Assembly (NCBI RefSeq): GCF_001580365.1
Contig: NZ_CP014480.1
Location: 1,427,008-1,491,007 of the forward strand
Direction of reading: 5' to 3'
From: Kocuria turfanensis
Lineage (GTDB): Bacteria > Actinomycetota > Actinomycetes > Actinomycetales > Micrococcaceae
Length of the DNA: 64,000 nucleotides
Shown piece by piece: positions 1 through 9,764 of the stretch. Below the pieces are notes generated by a model, which saw nothing but the letters and a program-made list of their open reading frames with translations, was not told the DNA's origin and did not search any database. Positions within the stretch are counted from its first letter, which is position 1; every line of letters begins with the position of its first letter. The position numbers were made by a program, and so were the translations under genes.

Positions 1-2228
1 TCCTCGCCCAGGGGCAGCCGCGGCAGCGCCTGCGGGGACCGGGGGTCCTCGAGCGACCAGCGCAGCACCTCGCCCCGGCCCCCGGCCAGCAGCTGCCGCC
101 CGCCGGGCGAGAACACCACCGCGTTGAACGGCGTCCCGGTGTCCACCTCCAGGCCGGCGACCCGCCGCACGGGCCGGTCCGTGACGTCCCACACGCTGAC
201 GTGGCCGGTCCCGGAGACCGCCGCGAGCACCCTGCCGTCCCGCTCGACGAGGTCGACGTCGGCCAGGCCCCGCTCCTCGCCCTCGAGGACCACGACGTCC
301 TCCCGGTCCTCGACCAGGCTCTGGAAGTCCCGCCACACGGACAGGCGGCCGTCCCCGGCCGCGCGCGCCACCACCAAGCCGTCGTCCAGCGCCGCGAGCC
401 GGGACGCGCCGTCCGGGCCCAGCCAGCGCTCCGGGGAGCTCACCGCGGTCGCGTCGATGAGCGCGGAGGTGCCCTCCCGGGTGGGCGCCATCCGGTACGC
501 CGCGAGACTGAGCTGCGCGGCCAGGTTCGGCGACTCCCCCCGGATCCGGGAGGCCTCCAGCGCCGTCTGGCGGGACAGGGCCTGGTCACGGGCCATCTCC
601 GCGTCGGCCTGGAAGCGCTCCGCCCGGATCCCGAGGGCGCCCGCGACCACGGCGGCGCAGACCGCCAGGGCCAGCAGGACGAGCGCCACGTGGCCGCGCC
701 GCTCGATCTCCCGGGCCGTGCGCTTCTGCCGCTCGAGGGCGTCGTCGTAGTGCCGCTCGCTCTCCGCCAGGTACTCGCGCTCGGCCGGGCTGAGCAGCAC
801 CTGCTGCTGCGGGTCACCGGTCCAGTCCCGGAAGGAGGCCAGCTGGCCCAGCGGGATCAGCGCGAGGGGATCGCGGTCGTTGGCCAGCCACATCTGGGTG
901 GCGCGCTGCAGCTGCTGCCGGACGTAGAGGTCGCGCCGGCCGTCCTCGATCCAGCGGCTGAGCCGGGACCAGTGGTCGAGCAGGGACTCGTGGCTGAGCT
1001 GGACCTCGTCCCGGTCCACGGTCAGCAGCCGGGCGCGGGCGAAGTGCTCCACCACGGCGGGACCGCCCTCGGGCAGCTCCTCGCGCGGCATCGGGGTGCG
1101 CACGACGGTGGCGGAGGAGCCGGTGCCCACCACGCGCACCAGGCGCAGGAAGATGGCCCGGGCGAGGTCCCGCTCGCCGGGCTCCAGCGCGTCGTAGACC
1201 TCCTCGGCCCGGCGGTCCACGGCTTCCGTGATGCCGCCCGCGGCGTGGTAGTCGGCCACGGTGAGCTCGCGGGCGCGGGCGTGCTCCCACGTGCCCAGCA
1301 GGGCCTGGGAGAGCAGGGGCAGCAGCCCCACCCCGATCTCCGCGCCGCGGGGGGCCACGTCGCGCAGGATCACCTCGACCAGGTCCGGGGAGACGCGGGC
1401 GCCGACCGCCTCGGCGGGGCCGACGACGATCTGCTGCAGCTGCTCGCGGGTCAGCGCGCCGAGCAGCACGGGGCGCTCCAGGGCGGCGCGCAGCTCGGCG
1501 TGGCTGCTGGCCGGCCCGAAGAAGTCCGCGCGCAGACCCACCACGACCACCCGGTCCCGGCTCGCGGCGGCGAGCCGGTCCAGGAACCGCCCGGGCTGCT
1601 CGGCGTCCCGGGTGCCGGTCCACAGCTCCTCCAGCTGGTCGACGACGAGCAGGTCCGGGTCCGCCTCGATCGCGTCGTCGAGCCGGCGCCCGGGGTCCAG
1701 GCCCGGTGTGGTCGCCAGGGCGCTCCACCCGTGCAGCGGCTGGCCCTCGGCGCGCAGCCGGCCGAGCAGGCCGGCGCCCAGCAGGGAGGACTTGCCCGCG
1801 CCCGAGGCGGCCACGACGGCGAGGATGCGGGGCCCGTCGGCGCCGGCCAGCCGCGTCACCCGCTCCCCGAGCTCGGCGACCTCCGCGGTCCGCCCGAAGA
1901 AGTGCGCCTCGTCCTCGGCGCGGTAGGAGCGCAGGCCCACGTACGGGGTGGTCGCCGGCTGGACGGGCGTGCGGGAGCGGTTGACGTCCTCCCACCACAG
2001 CTCCGCCGGGCGCTCCTCGGTCAGCCCGAGGGCGTCCAGGAGGGCCGTGAACTCCTCGCGCAGGGCCGGGCCGGGCAGGTGCGCCCCGCTGAGCCAGCCC
2101 TGGATGGTGCTGGCGGGCAGGCGGCAGGCCGCGGCGAGCGCGCGCACCGACAGGCCGCGGCGGCGGCGTGCGGCGCTGAGCTGCTCGGCGAGCCGTGGCC
2201 GGTCGGCGCCGGGTCGGGGCGAGGCCAC
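1..2228 (-). CDS. HTH / STAND-type NTPase / WD40-repeat protein, 3' end outside window
   Basis: The gene starts with GTG at 2228, behind GAGGAGG seven bases upstream, and runs off the left edge, so about 742 codons are visible. Residues about 15-48 look like an XRE-type helix-turn-helix. A P-loop (ASGAGKSS, about 141-148) and a Walker B run (LLVVDQLEE, about 193-201) follow, as in nSTAND1/NACHT-like ATPases. Near nt 640-700 there is one hydrophobic membrane-spanning segment. The visible C-terminal part reads like the start of a WD40 propeller (for example DGRLSVWRDF, GHVSVWDVTD). Actinobacteria carry many such HTH-NTPase-WD40 proteins, and STAND NTPases include signalling and antiphage proteins. 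Its actual role here is unknown. Confidence 0.8.
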   Translation of the reverse strand, partial: MASPRPGADRPRLAEQLSAARRRRGLSVRALAAACRLPASTIQGWLSGAHLPGPALREEFTALLDALGLTEERPAELWWEDVNRSRTPVQPATTPYVGLRSYRAEDEAHFFGRTAEVAELGERVTRLAGADGPRILAVVAASGAGKSSLLGAGLLGRLRAEGQPLHGWSALATTPGLDPGRRLDDAIEADPDLLVVDQLEELWTGTRDAEQPGRFLDRLAAASRDRVVVVGLRADFFGPASSHAELRAALERPVLLGALTREQLQQIVVGPAEAVGARVSPDLVEVILRDVAPRGAEIGVGLLPLLSQALLGTWEHARARELTVADYHAAGGITEAVDRRAEEVYDALEPGERDLARAIFLRLVRVVGTGSSATVVRTPMPREELPEGGPAVVEHFARARLLTVDRDEVQLSHESLLDHWSRLSRWIEDGRRDLYVRQQLQRATQMWLANDRDPLALIPLGQLASFRDWTGDPQQQVLLSPAEREYLAESERHYDDALERQKRTAREIERRGHVALVLLALAVCAAVVAGALGIRAERFQADAEMARDQALSRQTALEASRIRGESPNLAAQLSLAAYRMAPTREGTSALIDATAVSSPERWLGPDGASRLAALDDGLVVARAAGDGRLSVWRDFQSLVEDREDVVVLEGEERGLADVDLVERDGRVLAAVSGTGHVSVWDVTDRPVRRVAGLEVDTGTPFNAVVFSPGGRQLLAGGRGEVLRWSLEDPRSPQALPRLPLGE

Positions 2229-2339
2229 CGGGAGCCTCCTCGGGGGATCGTGGGCACGGGGGGACCCTGGCATCGTAAGTCGGCTTGCCGGGGCTCCGGC
2301 AATGTTGCGCCCGCAGGTGCGCGATGTCCCCGGGACCTG

Positions 2340-3119
2340 CTACAGCGGTGCCGGCAGGACCCGGCCGGTGTCCCACGGCACGGCCCAGCCGAGGGCGGTG
2401 AGCACCCGGTCCAGGAGCACGCCGGTGAACCCCCAGACGGTCACCTGGGAGTCGGTGCCGGCCACGGGCACCGCGAACGCCGGCGAGCGGTAGGTCTGCC
2501 GGCCGCGGGTGACGGTCGCGTAGTGCCGGTTGGCCGGGTCGATCAGGTCCAGGACCGGGACGCGGAAGACCAGGGAGGACTCGGCGTGGTCGACGACGTC
2601 CACGGGCGAGACGTCCTGCCACCAGCCGAGCACCGGGGTGACGAGGTGGTTGGAGACCGGCAGCGGCACCGGGGCGAGGGCCCCGAGCACCTCCACGCCC
2701 CGCGGGTCGAGCCCGGTCTCCTCCTCGGCCTCGCGCAGGGCGGCGCGCACATGGGCGCCGCTCACCCGGCCGCCGGGCACGGAGACCAGCTCGTGCGGGT
2801 CCCCGTCCTCGGGGTCGAGGCGGCCGCCGGGGAAGGCGACCTGTCCCGGGTGGGAGCGCAGGGTCGCGGCGCGCTGGACGAGCAGGACGTCGAGGTCGCG
2901 CCCCACCCCCTCCGCGTGCGCGGGGCTGCGGGAGGGCAGGTCGTCGAGCGCCCCGAAGAGGATGAGCACCGCGGAGCGCCGGTAGTTCTCGTCGATGCGC
3001 CCGATCCGCCACGGCTCGCGGTCCTCCATCCGCAGGCTGTGGCCGCTGCGGGCCACCCGCAGCAGGTCCTGATAGGCGTGGCCCACCGGCGCTCCCCCGA
3101 CGTCCTCGGCGGCGCTCAC
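2340..3119 (-). CDS. Nudix hydrolase, CoA pyrophosphatase type
   Basis: A 259-residue protein. It contains the UPF0035-like signature of CoA-cleaving Nudix enzymes (LLVQRAATLRSHPGQVAFPGG) followed by a Nudix box ending in REAEEETGL, with a stretch of about 20 residues between the two halves. The family splits CoA and its thioesters to phosphopantetheine and 3',5'-ADP. The GTG start at 3119 overlaps the nth stop in GTGA, so the gene is translationally coupled to nth. An internal ATG (MEDREPW) is possible but would break the coupling. A 3' phosphoadenosine substrate preference is inferred from the family only. Confidence 0.85.
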   Translation of the reverse strand: MSAAEDVGGAPVGHAYQDLLRVARSGHSLRMEDREPWRIGRIDENYRRSAVLILFGALDDLPSRSPAHAEGVGRDLDVLLVQRAATLRSHPGQVAFPGGRLDPEDGDPHELVSVPGGRVSGAHVRAALREAEEETGLDPRGVEVLGALAPVPLPVSNHLVTPVLGWWQDVSPVDVVDHAESSLVFRVPVLDLIDPANRHYATVTRGRQTYRSPAFAVPVAGTDSQVTVWGFTGVLLDRVLTALGWAVPWDTGRVLPAPL

Positions 3120-3991
3120 GAGCTCAGCGGCCAGCCGTCGGCCTGCAGCTGCGCCCGGGTGCGGCCGGCGAGGAACTGCTCCAGCAGCTCCTCGCGGCCG
3201 GGGGCGAACTCGTACTTGAGCAGCGACGCCGCCTCGGCGGCGTCCGTGGGGCCCTCGCCGTAGGACGGGCACAGGTCCGCGACGGGGCACACCCCGCACG
3301 CCGGGCGGCGGGAGTGGCAGATGCGGCGCCCGTGGTAGACGAGCCGCTGGGACAGGTCCGTCCAGTCGCGCGGCGCGAACAGCGCCGCGACGTCGCGCTC
3401 GACCTTGACCGGGTCCTCCTCCGCCGTCCAGCCGAAGCGGCGGGCCAGCCGGCCGAAGTGGGTGTCCACGGTGATCCCGGGGACCCCGAAGGCGTTGCCC
3501 AGGACCACGTTCGCGGTCTTGCGGCCCACGCCGGGCAGGGTGACCAGGTCCTCCAGCCGGCCGGGCACCTCGCCGTCGTACTCGTCGACGATCTTCTGCG
3601 CCAGGTTCTGGATCGCGCGGGTCTTGGCCCGGTAGAAGCCCAGGGGCCGCACGATCTCCTGGACCTCGGCCTCGTCCGCCTCGGCGAGCGCCCGCGGCGT
3701 CGGGCAGGCGGCGAACAGCCGCGGGGTGGTCGCGTTCACGCGCACGTCCGTGGTCTGCGCGGAGAGCACCGTGGCCACGAGCAGCTCGTAGGGCGAGCGG
3801 AAGTCCAGCTCGGCGACCGCGTAGGGGTAGGCCCCGGCGAGGACCGCGTTGATCCGCCGGGCCCGGCGCTTGAGCGCCAGCGGGGACTCCGGCGTCCCGG
3901 TGCGGCGGCGGCGCGCGGCGCCGGCCCGCGCCTTCGCGGGGTCCACGACGCGCAGGTGGGCGGGCGGGCGGGGCACGGCGGGTGGGACCAT
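3116..3991 (-). CDS. nth: Endonuclease III (DNA glycosylase/AP lyase)
   Basis: Base-excision repair enzyme that removes oxidised pyrimidines and nicks the abasic site. The protein has 291 residues as called. The helix-hairpin-helix LPGVGRKTA (about 152-160) holds the lysine nucleophile (about K158). The catalytic aspartate lies in VDTHFG (about D176). The 4Fe-4S ligands follow C-x6-C-x2-C-x5-C near residues 240-256 (CHSRRPACGVCPVADLC). The arginine-rich N-terminus is longer than usual and the ATG at 3991 has a poor ribosome site, so the true start may be internal. The gene is the first of a two-gene unit with the downstream Nudix hydrolase. Confidence 0.95.
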   Translation of the reverse strand: MVPPAVPRPPAHLRVVDPAKARAGAARRRRTGTPESPLALKRRARRINAVLAGAYPYAVAELDFRSPYELLVATVLSAQTTDVRVNATTPRLFAACPTPRALAEADEAEVQEIVRPLGFYRAKTRAIQNLAQKIVDEYDGEVPGRLEDLVTLPGVGRKTANVVLGNAFGVPGITVDTHFGRLARRFGWTAEEDPVKVERDVAALFAPRDWTDLSQRLVYHGRRICHSRRPACGVCPVADLCPSYGEGPTDAAEAASLLKYEFAPGREELLEQFLAGRTRAQLQADGWPLSS

Positions 3992-4094
3992 CCCTCGATT
4001 CTAGGCCGGTCCGAGGGGCCCGGTTCCGTGACTCCGCGCGGCGGGGCGTCTGTGGAACCGGGTGGGGCGATCGTCTAGGGTGACACTGACACTA

Positions 4095-4110
4095 TGTGAG
4101 CCGCGACACG
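4095..4110. promoter_or_regulatory. Possible Crp/GlxR half-conserved site before acs
   Basis: TGTGA-N6-ACACG matches 8 of 10 conserved positions of the Crp/GlxR consensus TGTGA-N6-TCACA. It sits 57 bp before the acs start. Crp control of acs is known in related bacteria. Here it is a motif match only. Confidence 0.3.
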
Positions 4111-4166
4111 GGCGTCCGGGGGCACCGGGGGTCCGTGCGGGGTGCGCCACGAGAAGGGAAGACCAC

Positions 4167-6116
4167 ATGGCTTCGGACACCACGCCCGCCGAGACCCAGA
4201 CCTTTGCCCCCAGCCCGGAGTTCACCGCCCAGGCCAACGCCGGCGCCGAGCTCTACGACCAGGCCGAGGCCGAGGGCGTCGACTTCTGGGCCCGTCAGGC
4301 CCGCGAGCTCCTGACCTGGAACAAGGACTTCACCGAGGTCCTCGACTGGTCCAACCCCCCGTTCGCCAAGTGGTTCCAGGACGGCACCCTCAACGCCTGC
4401 TACAACGCCGTGGACCGGCACGTGGAGGCCGGCAACGGGGACCGCGTGGCCATCCACTTCGAGGGCGAGCCGGGCGACAGCCGCAGCTACACCTACGCGC
4501 AGCTCAAGGACGAGGTGTCGAAGGCCGCCAACGCGATGGAGGGCCTGGGCGTGGTCAAGGGCGACCGCGTGGCCCTGTACCTGCCGATGATCGCCGAGGC
4601 CGTCATCTCGATGCTGGCCTGCGCGCGCATCGGCGCGATCCACTCCGTGGTCTTCGGCGGCTTCTCCGCGGACGCCCTGCGCTCCCGCGTCGAGGACGGG
4701 CAGGCGAAGCTGGTGGTCACCGCGGACGGATCCTTCCGCCGCGGCAAGCCCTCCATGCTCAAGCCCGCCGTCGACGAGGCCCTCTCCGAGGGCGCGTCCT
4801 CCGTGGAGCACGTCCTCGTGGTGCGCCGCAACGAGGCCGAGGTCGAGATGACCGAGGGCCGGGACGTGTGGTGGCACGACGCCGTGGGCTCCGCCTCGAC
4901 CGAGCACACCCCGGCCGAGCAGGGCGCCGAGGACCCGCTGTTCGTGCTCTACACCTCGGGCACCACCGGCAAGCCCAAGGGCATCATGCACACCACGGGC
5001 GGCTACCTCACGCAGGGCGCGTTCACGCACAAGTACGTCTTCGACCTCAAGCCGGAGACGGACGTCTACTGGTGCACCGCCGACGTCGGGTGGGTCACCG
5101 GCCACTCCTACGTGGCCTACGCGCCCCTGGTCAACGGCTCCACGCAGGTCATCTACGAGGGCACCCCGGACTCCCCGCACCGCGGCCGGTTCTGGGAGAT
5201 CGTGCAGAAGTACGGGGTGACCATCATGTACACCTCCCCCACCGCGATCCGCACCATGATGAAGTGGGGCGAGGAGATCCCGGGCGAGTACGACCTCTCG
5301 TCGCTGCGCGTGCTCGGCACCGTGGGCGAGGCCATCAACCCGGAGGCGTGGACCTGGTTCCACCGGGTCATCGGCGGCGGGCGATGCCCGATCGTGGACA
5401 CCTGGTGGCAGACCGAGACCGGCGCCATCATGATCTCCCAGCTGCCCGGCGTGACCGTGGCCAAGCCGGGCTCGGCGCAGGTGCCGATGCCCGGCATCAA
5501 GGTGGACGTGGTGGACGACAACGGGCAGCCGGTGCCCAACGGGACCTCCGGGTTCCTCGTGCTGCGCGAGCCGTGGCCGTCGATGCTGCGCACCATCTGG
5601 GGCGACGACGACCGCTACGTGGACACCTACTGGTCCCGGTTCGGGGACATGTACTTCGCCGGTGACGGCGCCAAGCGCGACGAGGACGGGGACGTCTGGA
5701 TCCTCGGCCGGGTCGACGACGTCATGAACGTCTCCGGGCACCGCCTCTCCACCCCCGAGATCGAGTCCGCGCTCGTCTCCCACCCCTCCGTGGCGGAGGC
5801 CGCGGTGGTGGGCGCCACGGACGAGACCACCGGGCAGGCCGTGATCGCCTTCGTGATCCTCTCCGACCAGGCCGACGCCGAGGGCCGGGACAAGGCGGAG
5901 CTCGCCGAGGAGATGCGCGCCCACGTGGGCAAGGAGATCTCCCCGATCGCCAAGCCGAAGAAGGTCCTGATCGTGCCCGAGCTGCCGAAGACCCGCTCCG
6001 GGAAGATCATGCGCCGCCTGCTCAAGGACGTCGCCGAGGACCGGGAGGTCGGCGACGTCTCGACGCTCGCGGACCAGACGGTCATGCAGCAGATCGTGGA
6101 CTCGCTGGCCAAGTAG
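4167..6116 (+). CDS. acs: Acetyl-CoA synthetase (AMP-forming)
   Basis: Activates acetate to acetyl-CoA through acetyl-AMP in the cytosol. The protein has 649 residues, the usual Acs length. The AMP-binding P-loop [11 protein letters not shown] is near residue 262. The C-terminal [11 protein letters not shown] contains the conserved lysine (about K613) that protein acetyltransferases modify in this family. The ATG at 4167 follows GAGAAGGGAAG and gives the expected N-terminus; the reading frame is open further upstream. The gene is divergent from nth and is followed by two strong hairpins. It stands alone, without an adjacent acetyltransferase gene. Confidence 0.97.
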   Translation: MASDTTPAETQTFAPSPEFTAQANAGAELYDQAEAEGVDFWARQARELLTWNKDFTEVLDWSNPPFAKWFQDGTLNACYNAVDRHVEAGNGDRVAIHFEGEPGDSRSYTYAQLKDEVSKAANAMEGLGVVKGDRVALYLPMIAEAVISMLACARIGAIHSVVFGGFSADALRSRVEDGQAKLVVTADGSFRRGKPSMLKPAVDEALSEGASSVEHVLVVRRNEAEVEMTEGRDVWWHDAVGSASTEHTPAEQGAEDPLFVLYTSGTTGKPKGIMHTTGGYLTQGAFTHKYVFDLKPETDVYWCTADVGWVTGHSYVAYAPLVNGSTQVIYEGTPDSPHRGRFWEIVQKYGVTIMYTSPTAIRTMMKWGEEIPGEYDLSSLRVLGTVGEAINPEAWTWFHRVIGGGRCPIVDTWWQTETGAIMISQLPGVTVAKPGSAQVPMPGIKVDVVDDNGQPVPNGTSGFLVLREPWPSMLRTIWGDDDRYVDTYWSRFGDMYFAGDGAKRDEDGDVWILGRVDDVMNVSGHRLSTPEIESALVSHPSVAEAAVVGATDETTGQAVIAFVILSDQADAEGRDKAELAEEMRAHVGKEISPIAKPKKVLIVPELPKTRSGKIMRRLLKDVAEDREVGDVSTLADQTVMQQIVDSLAK

Positions 6117-6123
6117 TCCCGCA

Positions 6124-6193
6124 CCGGACTGCCGCCCGGCAGTCCGGCACCGGACCGCGGCGCCCCCTCGCACCTGCCGCGCGAGGGGGCGCC
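6124..6193 (+). terminator. Double hairpin terminator after acs
   Basis: Two perfect inverted repeats follow the acs stop. The first is an 11-bp stem with a 2-nt loop at 6124-6147. The second is a 13-bp GC stem at 6159-6193. There is no clear U-tract, which is common in high-GC actinobacteria. Confidence 0.75.
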
Positions 6194-6237
6194 GCCACGT
6201 CCGGGGACCGGTGCGCCGGGGTGAGAGGATGCGGGGC

Positions 6238-6687
6238 ATGACCACCACGCGCAGACCGATCTACGTCCTCAACGGCCCGAACCTCAACCTGCTCGGCACC
6301 CGGCGCCCGGAGGTGTACGGCACCACGACGCTCGCGGACGTCGAGGAGGCCGTGCGCGCCCGGGCCGCGGCCGGCGGGTGGGAGGTGGAGTTCCGCCAGA
6401 CCAACCACGAGGGCGTGCTGGTGGACCAGATCCACGAGGCCCGGACCGCGGGCGCGGCCATCGTCATCAACCCCGCGGCGTACACCCACACCTCGATCGC
6501 GATCCACGACGCGCTCGAGGCGGCGGAGCTGCCCGTGGTCGAGGTGCACCTGTCCAACGTGCACCGGCGCGAGCCGTTCCGGCACACCTCCTACGTGTCC
6601 CTGCAGGCGGACGCGGTGATCGCCGGTGCGGGCGCCCTCGGCTACGAGCTGGCCGTCGAGCACCTGCTGCGCACCCTGGAGTCCTAG
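6238..6687 (+). CDS. aroQ: Type II 3-dehydroquinate dehydratase
   Basis: Third step of the shikimate pathway, converting 3-dehydroquinate to 3-dehydroshikimate. The protein has 149 residues, close to the 145-150 of type II enzymes. The N-terminal [19 protein letters not shown] carries the family motif and the active-site tyrosine. [18 protein letters not shown] and [12 protein letters not shown](P)FRH follow in the expected order. The ATG at 6238 has GAGAGG nine bases upstream; an in-frame ATG at 6211 has none. No other aro gene lies nearby. Its stop is only 4 bp from the convergent protease gene. Confidence 0.96.
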   Translation: MTTTRRPIYVLNGPNLNLLGTRRPEVYGTTTLADVEEAVRARAAAGGWEVEFRQTNHEGVLVDQIHEARTAGAAIVINPAAYTHTSIAIHDALEAAELPVVEVHLSNVHRREPFRHTSYVSLQADAVIAGAGALGYELAVEHLLRTLES

Positions 6688-6691
6688 TCCC

Positions 6692-7864
6692 TCAGGCCGC
6701 GCACGTGCCCGGCACGAGCGCCTCGGTCCGGCCCGCGGCCTGGTCCAGGGCGCCGCGCAGCTCGGCCAGGGTGAGGGCGTAGCCGACCTGCCCCTCGAGG
6801 GCCTTGGCGAAGACCACCCCGACCACCGTCCCGTCCTGGGCCACCAGCGGCCCGCCCGAGTTGCCCTGCTGCACCTCACCGGCCAGCTGGATGATCTCCA
6901 TGGTCGCGGGGGCCGCGCCGTCACCGGGCACCGGGGCCAGGGCGGCGCCCTGCACGGTGGCGGGCCCCACGGCGAAGGGCCCGCCCAGGGGGTAGCCCAT
7001 GAACGCGACGAGGTCCCCCGGCGCGGGATCCTGCCCGAGCGCCAGGCCCGGCACCTGCAGGCTCGGGGCGGAGAGCACGGCGAGGTCCGCGTCCGGGTCG
7101 TAGTGCACGACCGAGGCGGTGTGCACCTGCCCGTCCCGGGTCTGCACGACGGGCTCGGCGACCCCGGCGACGACGTGGGCGTTGGTCACCACCTGACCGG
7201 CGGCCGTGGCGAACCCGGAACCGGTCTGGTTCTGCCGGCACTCGTCCGCGGTGCCGTACACCTTCAGCACGGACTCCCCGGCCTGCTCCTGCGCCGGCGT
7301 CGCCGCGCCCTCCGCGGGGGCCTCCGCCGCCGGGAACAGCAGGGCGTCCAGCTGCCGGATCCCGGTGGCCCCGCCCACGGCGTCCCGGGCCTCGGTCACC
7401 ACCTCGCGGACCGGGGCGGGGGTGCGCTCCTCGATGGTGCGCAGCACCGCGGAGGAGGCGACCTGCTGGGACACCGAGGGGATGCCGAGCTGGCCCACGA
7501 GCGAGGCGAGCAGCGAGAGCACCAGCGCGGCAACGGTGACGTCCAGGGCCGCCCCGGCGATCCGGTTCAGCAGCCCCAGGCGCATCCGCTCCGTCACCGC
7601 GGACAGGGCGCGCCCGAGCATCCCGCCGAGCATCTGGCCCGCGATCAGCAGCACGAGCACCGTGGCCAGCACGGCGCCCACCCGGTACTGGGCGTCGACC
7701 TGCGCGCTGACCCACGGCGCGGCGGTGAACGCCGCCACGCCGCCGAGCACGAGGCCCGCCAGCGAGAACAGGGAGTTGAAGAACCCGCGGCTGAACCCGT
7801 AGAAGAGATAGCCCAGCAGCACCACGACCAGCAGGACGTCGAGCAGGTTGAAGGACGGAGACAT
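6692..7864 (-). CDS. marP: MarP-like membrane serine protease (CvpA domain + trypsin domain)
   Basis: The 390-residue protein resembles Mycobacterium tuberculosis MarP, an acid-resistance protease. Residues about 5-110 form hydrophobic helices of the CvpA type. After a linker comes a chymotrypsin-fold protease with the triad His in TNAHVVAG (about 226), Asp in DPDADLAVL (about 256) and Ser in GNSGGP (about 334). The protease domain should face the outside of the membrane. Cysteines in the protease part (TADECRQNQ, VPGTCAA) could form the disulfide known in MarP. The ATG at 7864 has AGAGGA upstream. The gene is divergent from the Crp gene. Confidence 0.88.
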   Translation of the reverse strand: MSPSFNLLDVLLVVVLLGYLFYGFSRGFFNSLFSLAGLVLGGVAAFTAAPWVSAQVDAQYRVGAVLATVLVLLIAGQMLGGMLGRALSAVTERMRLGLLNRIAGAALDVTVAALVLSLLASLVGQLGIPSVSQQVASSAVLRTIEERTPAPVREVVTEARDAVGGATGIRQLDALLFPAAEAPAEGAATPAQEQAGESVLKVYGTADECRQNQTGSGFATAAGQVVTNAHVVAGVAEPVVQTRDGQVHTASVVHYDPDADLAVLSAPSLQVPGLALGQDPAPGDLVAFMGYPLGGPFAVGPATVQGAALAPVPGDGAAPATMEIIQLAGEVQQGNSGGPLVAQDGTVVGVVFAKALEGQVGYALTLAELRGALDQAAGRTEALVPGTCAA

Positions 7865-7983
7865 CGGGTTCCTCTGGATGTTCTGGAGGGCCGGGGCCCG
7901 GGAGCGAGCCACCAGCATAGGGACCCCGGCTGTGAGATTCGTAGGGCCGGCCTGTCCCCGCCCCCGGCCCGCCACGCCCGTCC

Positions 7984-8013
7984 TTGGGAATCGCGCGCCG
8001 GAGACACTACAGT
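7984..8013 (+). promoter_or_regulatory. Candidate sigma-70-type promoter for the Crp gene
   Basis: TTGGGA (7984-7989), an 18-bp spacer and TACAGT (8008-8013) lie about 106 bp before the crp start, in the divergent gap to the MarP-like gene. Confidence 0.4.
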
Positions 8014-8118
8014 GAACGTCAGGTACGTTAGGTCGCTCACACGCAGGTGCGGGCGACTCCCGCTGACATCGGCCGCCGCGGGCCACGGCTCGACGGCGGC
8101 GTTACTCTGAGGAGAACC

Positions 8119-8796
8119 ATGGATATCGACGTCCTCCGCCGCGCTCCCCTGTTCGCGTCCCTGGACGACCAGGCGTTCGCCGCCCTGACCGAGGAGCTCA
8201 CCGAGGTCGACCTCTCGCGCGGCTCCACGCTCTTCCACGAGGGCGATCCGGGCGACCAGCTGTACTTCATCGTCTCGGGCAAGATCAAGCTCGGGCGCAC
8301 CGCCGCGGACGGACGCGAGAGCCTCGTGGCCATCATGGGCCCGGGCGAGCTGTTCGGCGAGATGGCCCTGTTCGACCCGAGCCCGCGCTCCACGTCCGCC
8401 ACCGCCGTGTCCGAGACGCGCCTGGCCGGGCTCAAGCACGAGAACCTCAAGAAGGTCATCGAGCGCTCCCCGGACGTGTCCGCGCAGCTGCTCCAGGCCC
8501 TGGCCCGCCGGCTGCGGCGCACCAACGAGAGCCTCGCCGACCTCGTCTTCTCGGACGTGCCCGGCCGCGTGGCCAAGGCCCTCCTGGACCTGGCCGACCG
8601 CTTCGGCCGCCCCGCCACGGACGGCATCCTCGTGGCGCACGAGCTGACGCAGGAGGAGCTGGCCCAGCTCGTGGGCGCCTCCCGGGAGACCGTCAACAAG
8701 GCACTGGCCGAGTTCGTCCAGCGCGGTTGGATCCGGCTGGAGGCCCGCGCCGTGGTGATCCTGGACCTGCAGCGGCTCAAGCAGCGCAGCCGCTGA
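8119..8796 (+). CDS. crp: Crp/FNR-family cAMP-responsive regulator (GlxR type)
   Basis: The 225-residue protein matches the length of actinobacterial GlxR/Crp. The N-terminal cyclic-nucleotide domain includes the phosphate-binding cassette GELFGEMALFDPSPRSTSA, with the Glu and Arg that contact cAMP. The C-terminal winged helix contains LTQEELAQLVGASRETVNKAL. It lacks the cysteines of FNR-type iron-sulfur sensors. The ATG at 8119 follows GAGGAGAA. Members control carbon metabolism through TGTGA-N6-TCACA sites; one perfect site lies in this window at 59032. Confidence 0.93.
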   Translation: MDIDVLRRAPLFASLDDQAFAALTEELTEVDLSRGSTLFHEGDPGDQLYFIVSGKIKLGRTAADGRESLVAIMGPGELFGEMALFDPSPRSTSATAVSETRLAGLKHENLKKVIERSPDVSAQLLQALARRLRRTNESLADLVFSDVPGRVAKALLDLADRFGRPATDGILVAHELTQEELAQLVGASRETVNKALAEFVQRGWIRLEARAVVILDLQRLKQRSR

Positions 8797-8837
8797 GCCC
8801 ACCGGGCCGTGTCCGTTCCGGCCGTCGTGCCGGGGGC

Positions 8838-9764
8838 TCAGGACCAGTCGAGGCGCAGCACCGGGCGGCCGTCCCGGACCTCGAGCACCGGGTTGCGGGT
8901 CACGACGGCCCGCTTCCGGGCGAGGAAGGCGATGGCCGAGGAGCACTCGGCGACCGACTCCAGCACGCACTGGACCCCGGGCGAGGACAGGTCCCCGACC
9001 GTGCGGCCCACGGTGTCCTCCTGGCCCACCAGGTCCCCGAGCCGGCTGCCCACCGGGTCGGAGACGACCTCGGCGGCCTCCACCCACCGGCCCCAGACGC
9101 CCTTGGACTGCAGCGGGACGGGGACCTGCCCGTCGGGGACCACCGCGGTGAAGTAGTGGATGTCGTAGCGGCGGTGGGCGAAGTCGGAGGTGACCCAGTG
9201 CGCCAGGGGCCGCAGCAGGTCCGTGCGCAGCACGAGCCGGCGGCGTCCGAGCACCTGGGCCAGGGACACGTCCCCCACCGCCAGGGCCTCGCGTGAGCTC
9301 ATCCACTCGGCGCCCTCCGCGGACTCCACCGTGCTCATCGGGTCCGCACCGGCCAGCAGCACGCCGGCCTCCTCGAACGCGTGGCGCGCCGCGGCGACCA
9401 CGGCGCGCCGGGCGCGGCTGACGTCCCCGTCCATGCCCAGCCGGCGCGCCCACTCCGTGGGCACGGGGCCGGCCCAGTCCAGGGGCTCGTCGTCGTGGGC
9501 CTCCACGGGCCCGCCGGGGAAGCCCACGGTGCCGAGCGGCGAGTTGCCCGGACGGTAGGTGAGATATGTCTCCACGCCGTGCTCCCCGTCGCGGACGAAC
9601 ACCACCGCCGAGGCCGGCGTGGGAGTGCTGCCGGGGATGCCGGAGCCGCGCTCCAGCCAGGCCTCGGCGGCCCCGCGCTGGCGCTCCGGGACCTCGAAGT
9701 ACCGCACCTGCGGCGCCCGGCCCCTCCGGGGGGCGCCGCTCGGGGGCTCAGCGGAACTCTGCAA
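8838..9764 (-). CDS. Nudix-domain hydrolase with long insertion
   Basis: A 308-residue protein. TVGFPGGPVE and, about 45 residues later, RHAFEEAGVLL give a split Nudix box with an insert between the glycine loop and the REUxEExGU helix. This resembles NUDT19-type enzymes rather than compact Nudix proteins. The substrate cannot be deduced. The ATG at 9764 overlaps the end of ridA by 17 bp, which suggests co-transcription with ridA. A later start is possible because the first 30 residues look unconserved. The 3' end faces the crp gene across 41 bp. Confidence 0.75.
   Translation of the reverse strand: MQSSAEPPSGAPRRGRAPQVRYFEVPERQRGAAEAWLERGSGIPGSTPTPASAVVFVRDGEHGVETYLTYRPGNSPLGTVGFPGGPVEAHDDEPLDWAGPVPTEWARRLGMDGDVSRARRAVVAAARHAFEEAGVLLAGADPMSTVESAEGAEWMSSREALAVGDVSLAQVLGRRRLVLRTDLLRPLAHWVTSDFAHRRYDIHYFTAVVPDGQVPVPLQSKGVWGRWVEAAEVVSDPVGSRLGDLVGQEDTVGRTVGDLSSPGVQCVLESVAECSSAIAFLARKRAVVTRNPVLEVRDGRPVLRLDWS

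Noticed and set aside
201..3263. A 1020-codon open frame on the plus strand
   Set aside because: It lies opposite three genes with clear motifs (STAND protein, Nudix, nth), and its Gly/Arg/His-rich sequence is typical of antisense frames in high-GC DNA.
4092..6248. A 718-codon minus-strand frame opposite acs
   Set aside because: Pure shadow of acs, with His/Gly/Val-rich low complexity and no ribosome site.
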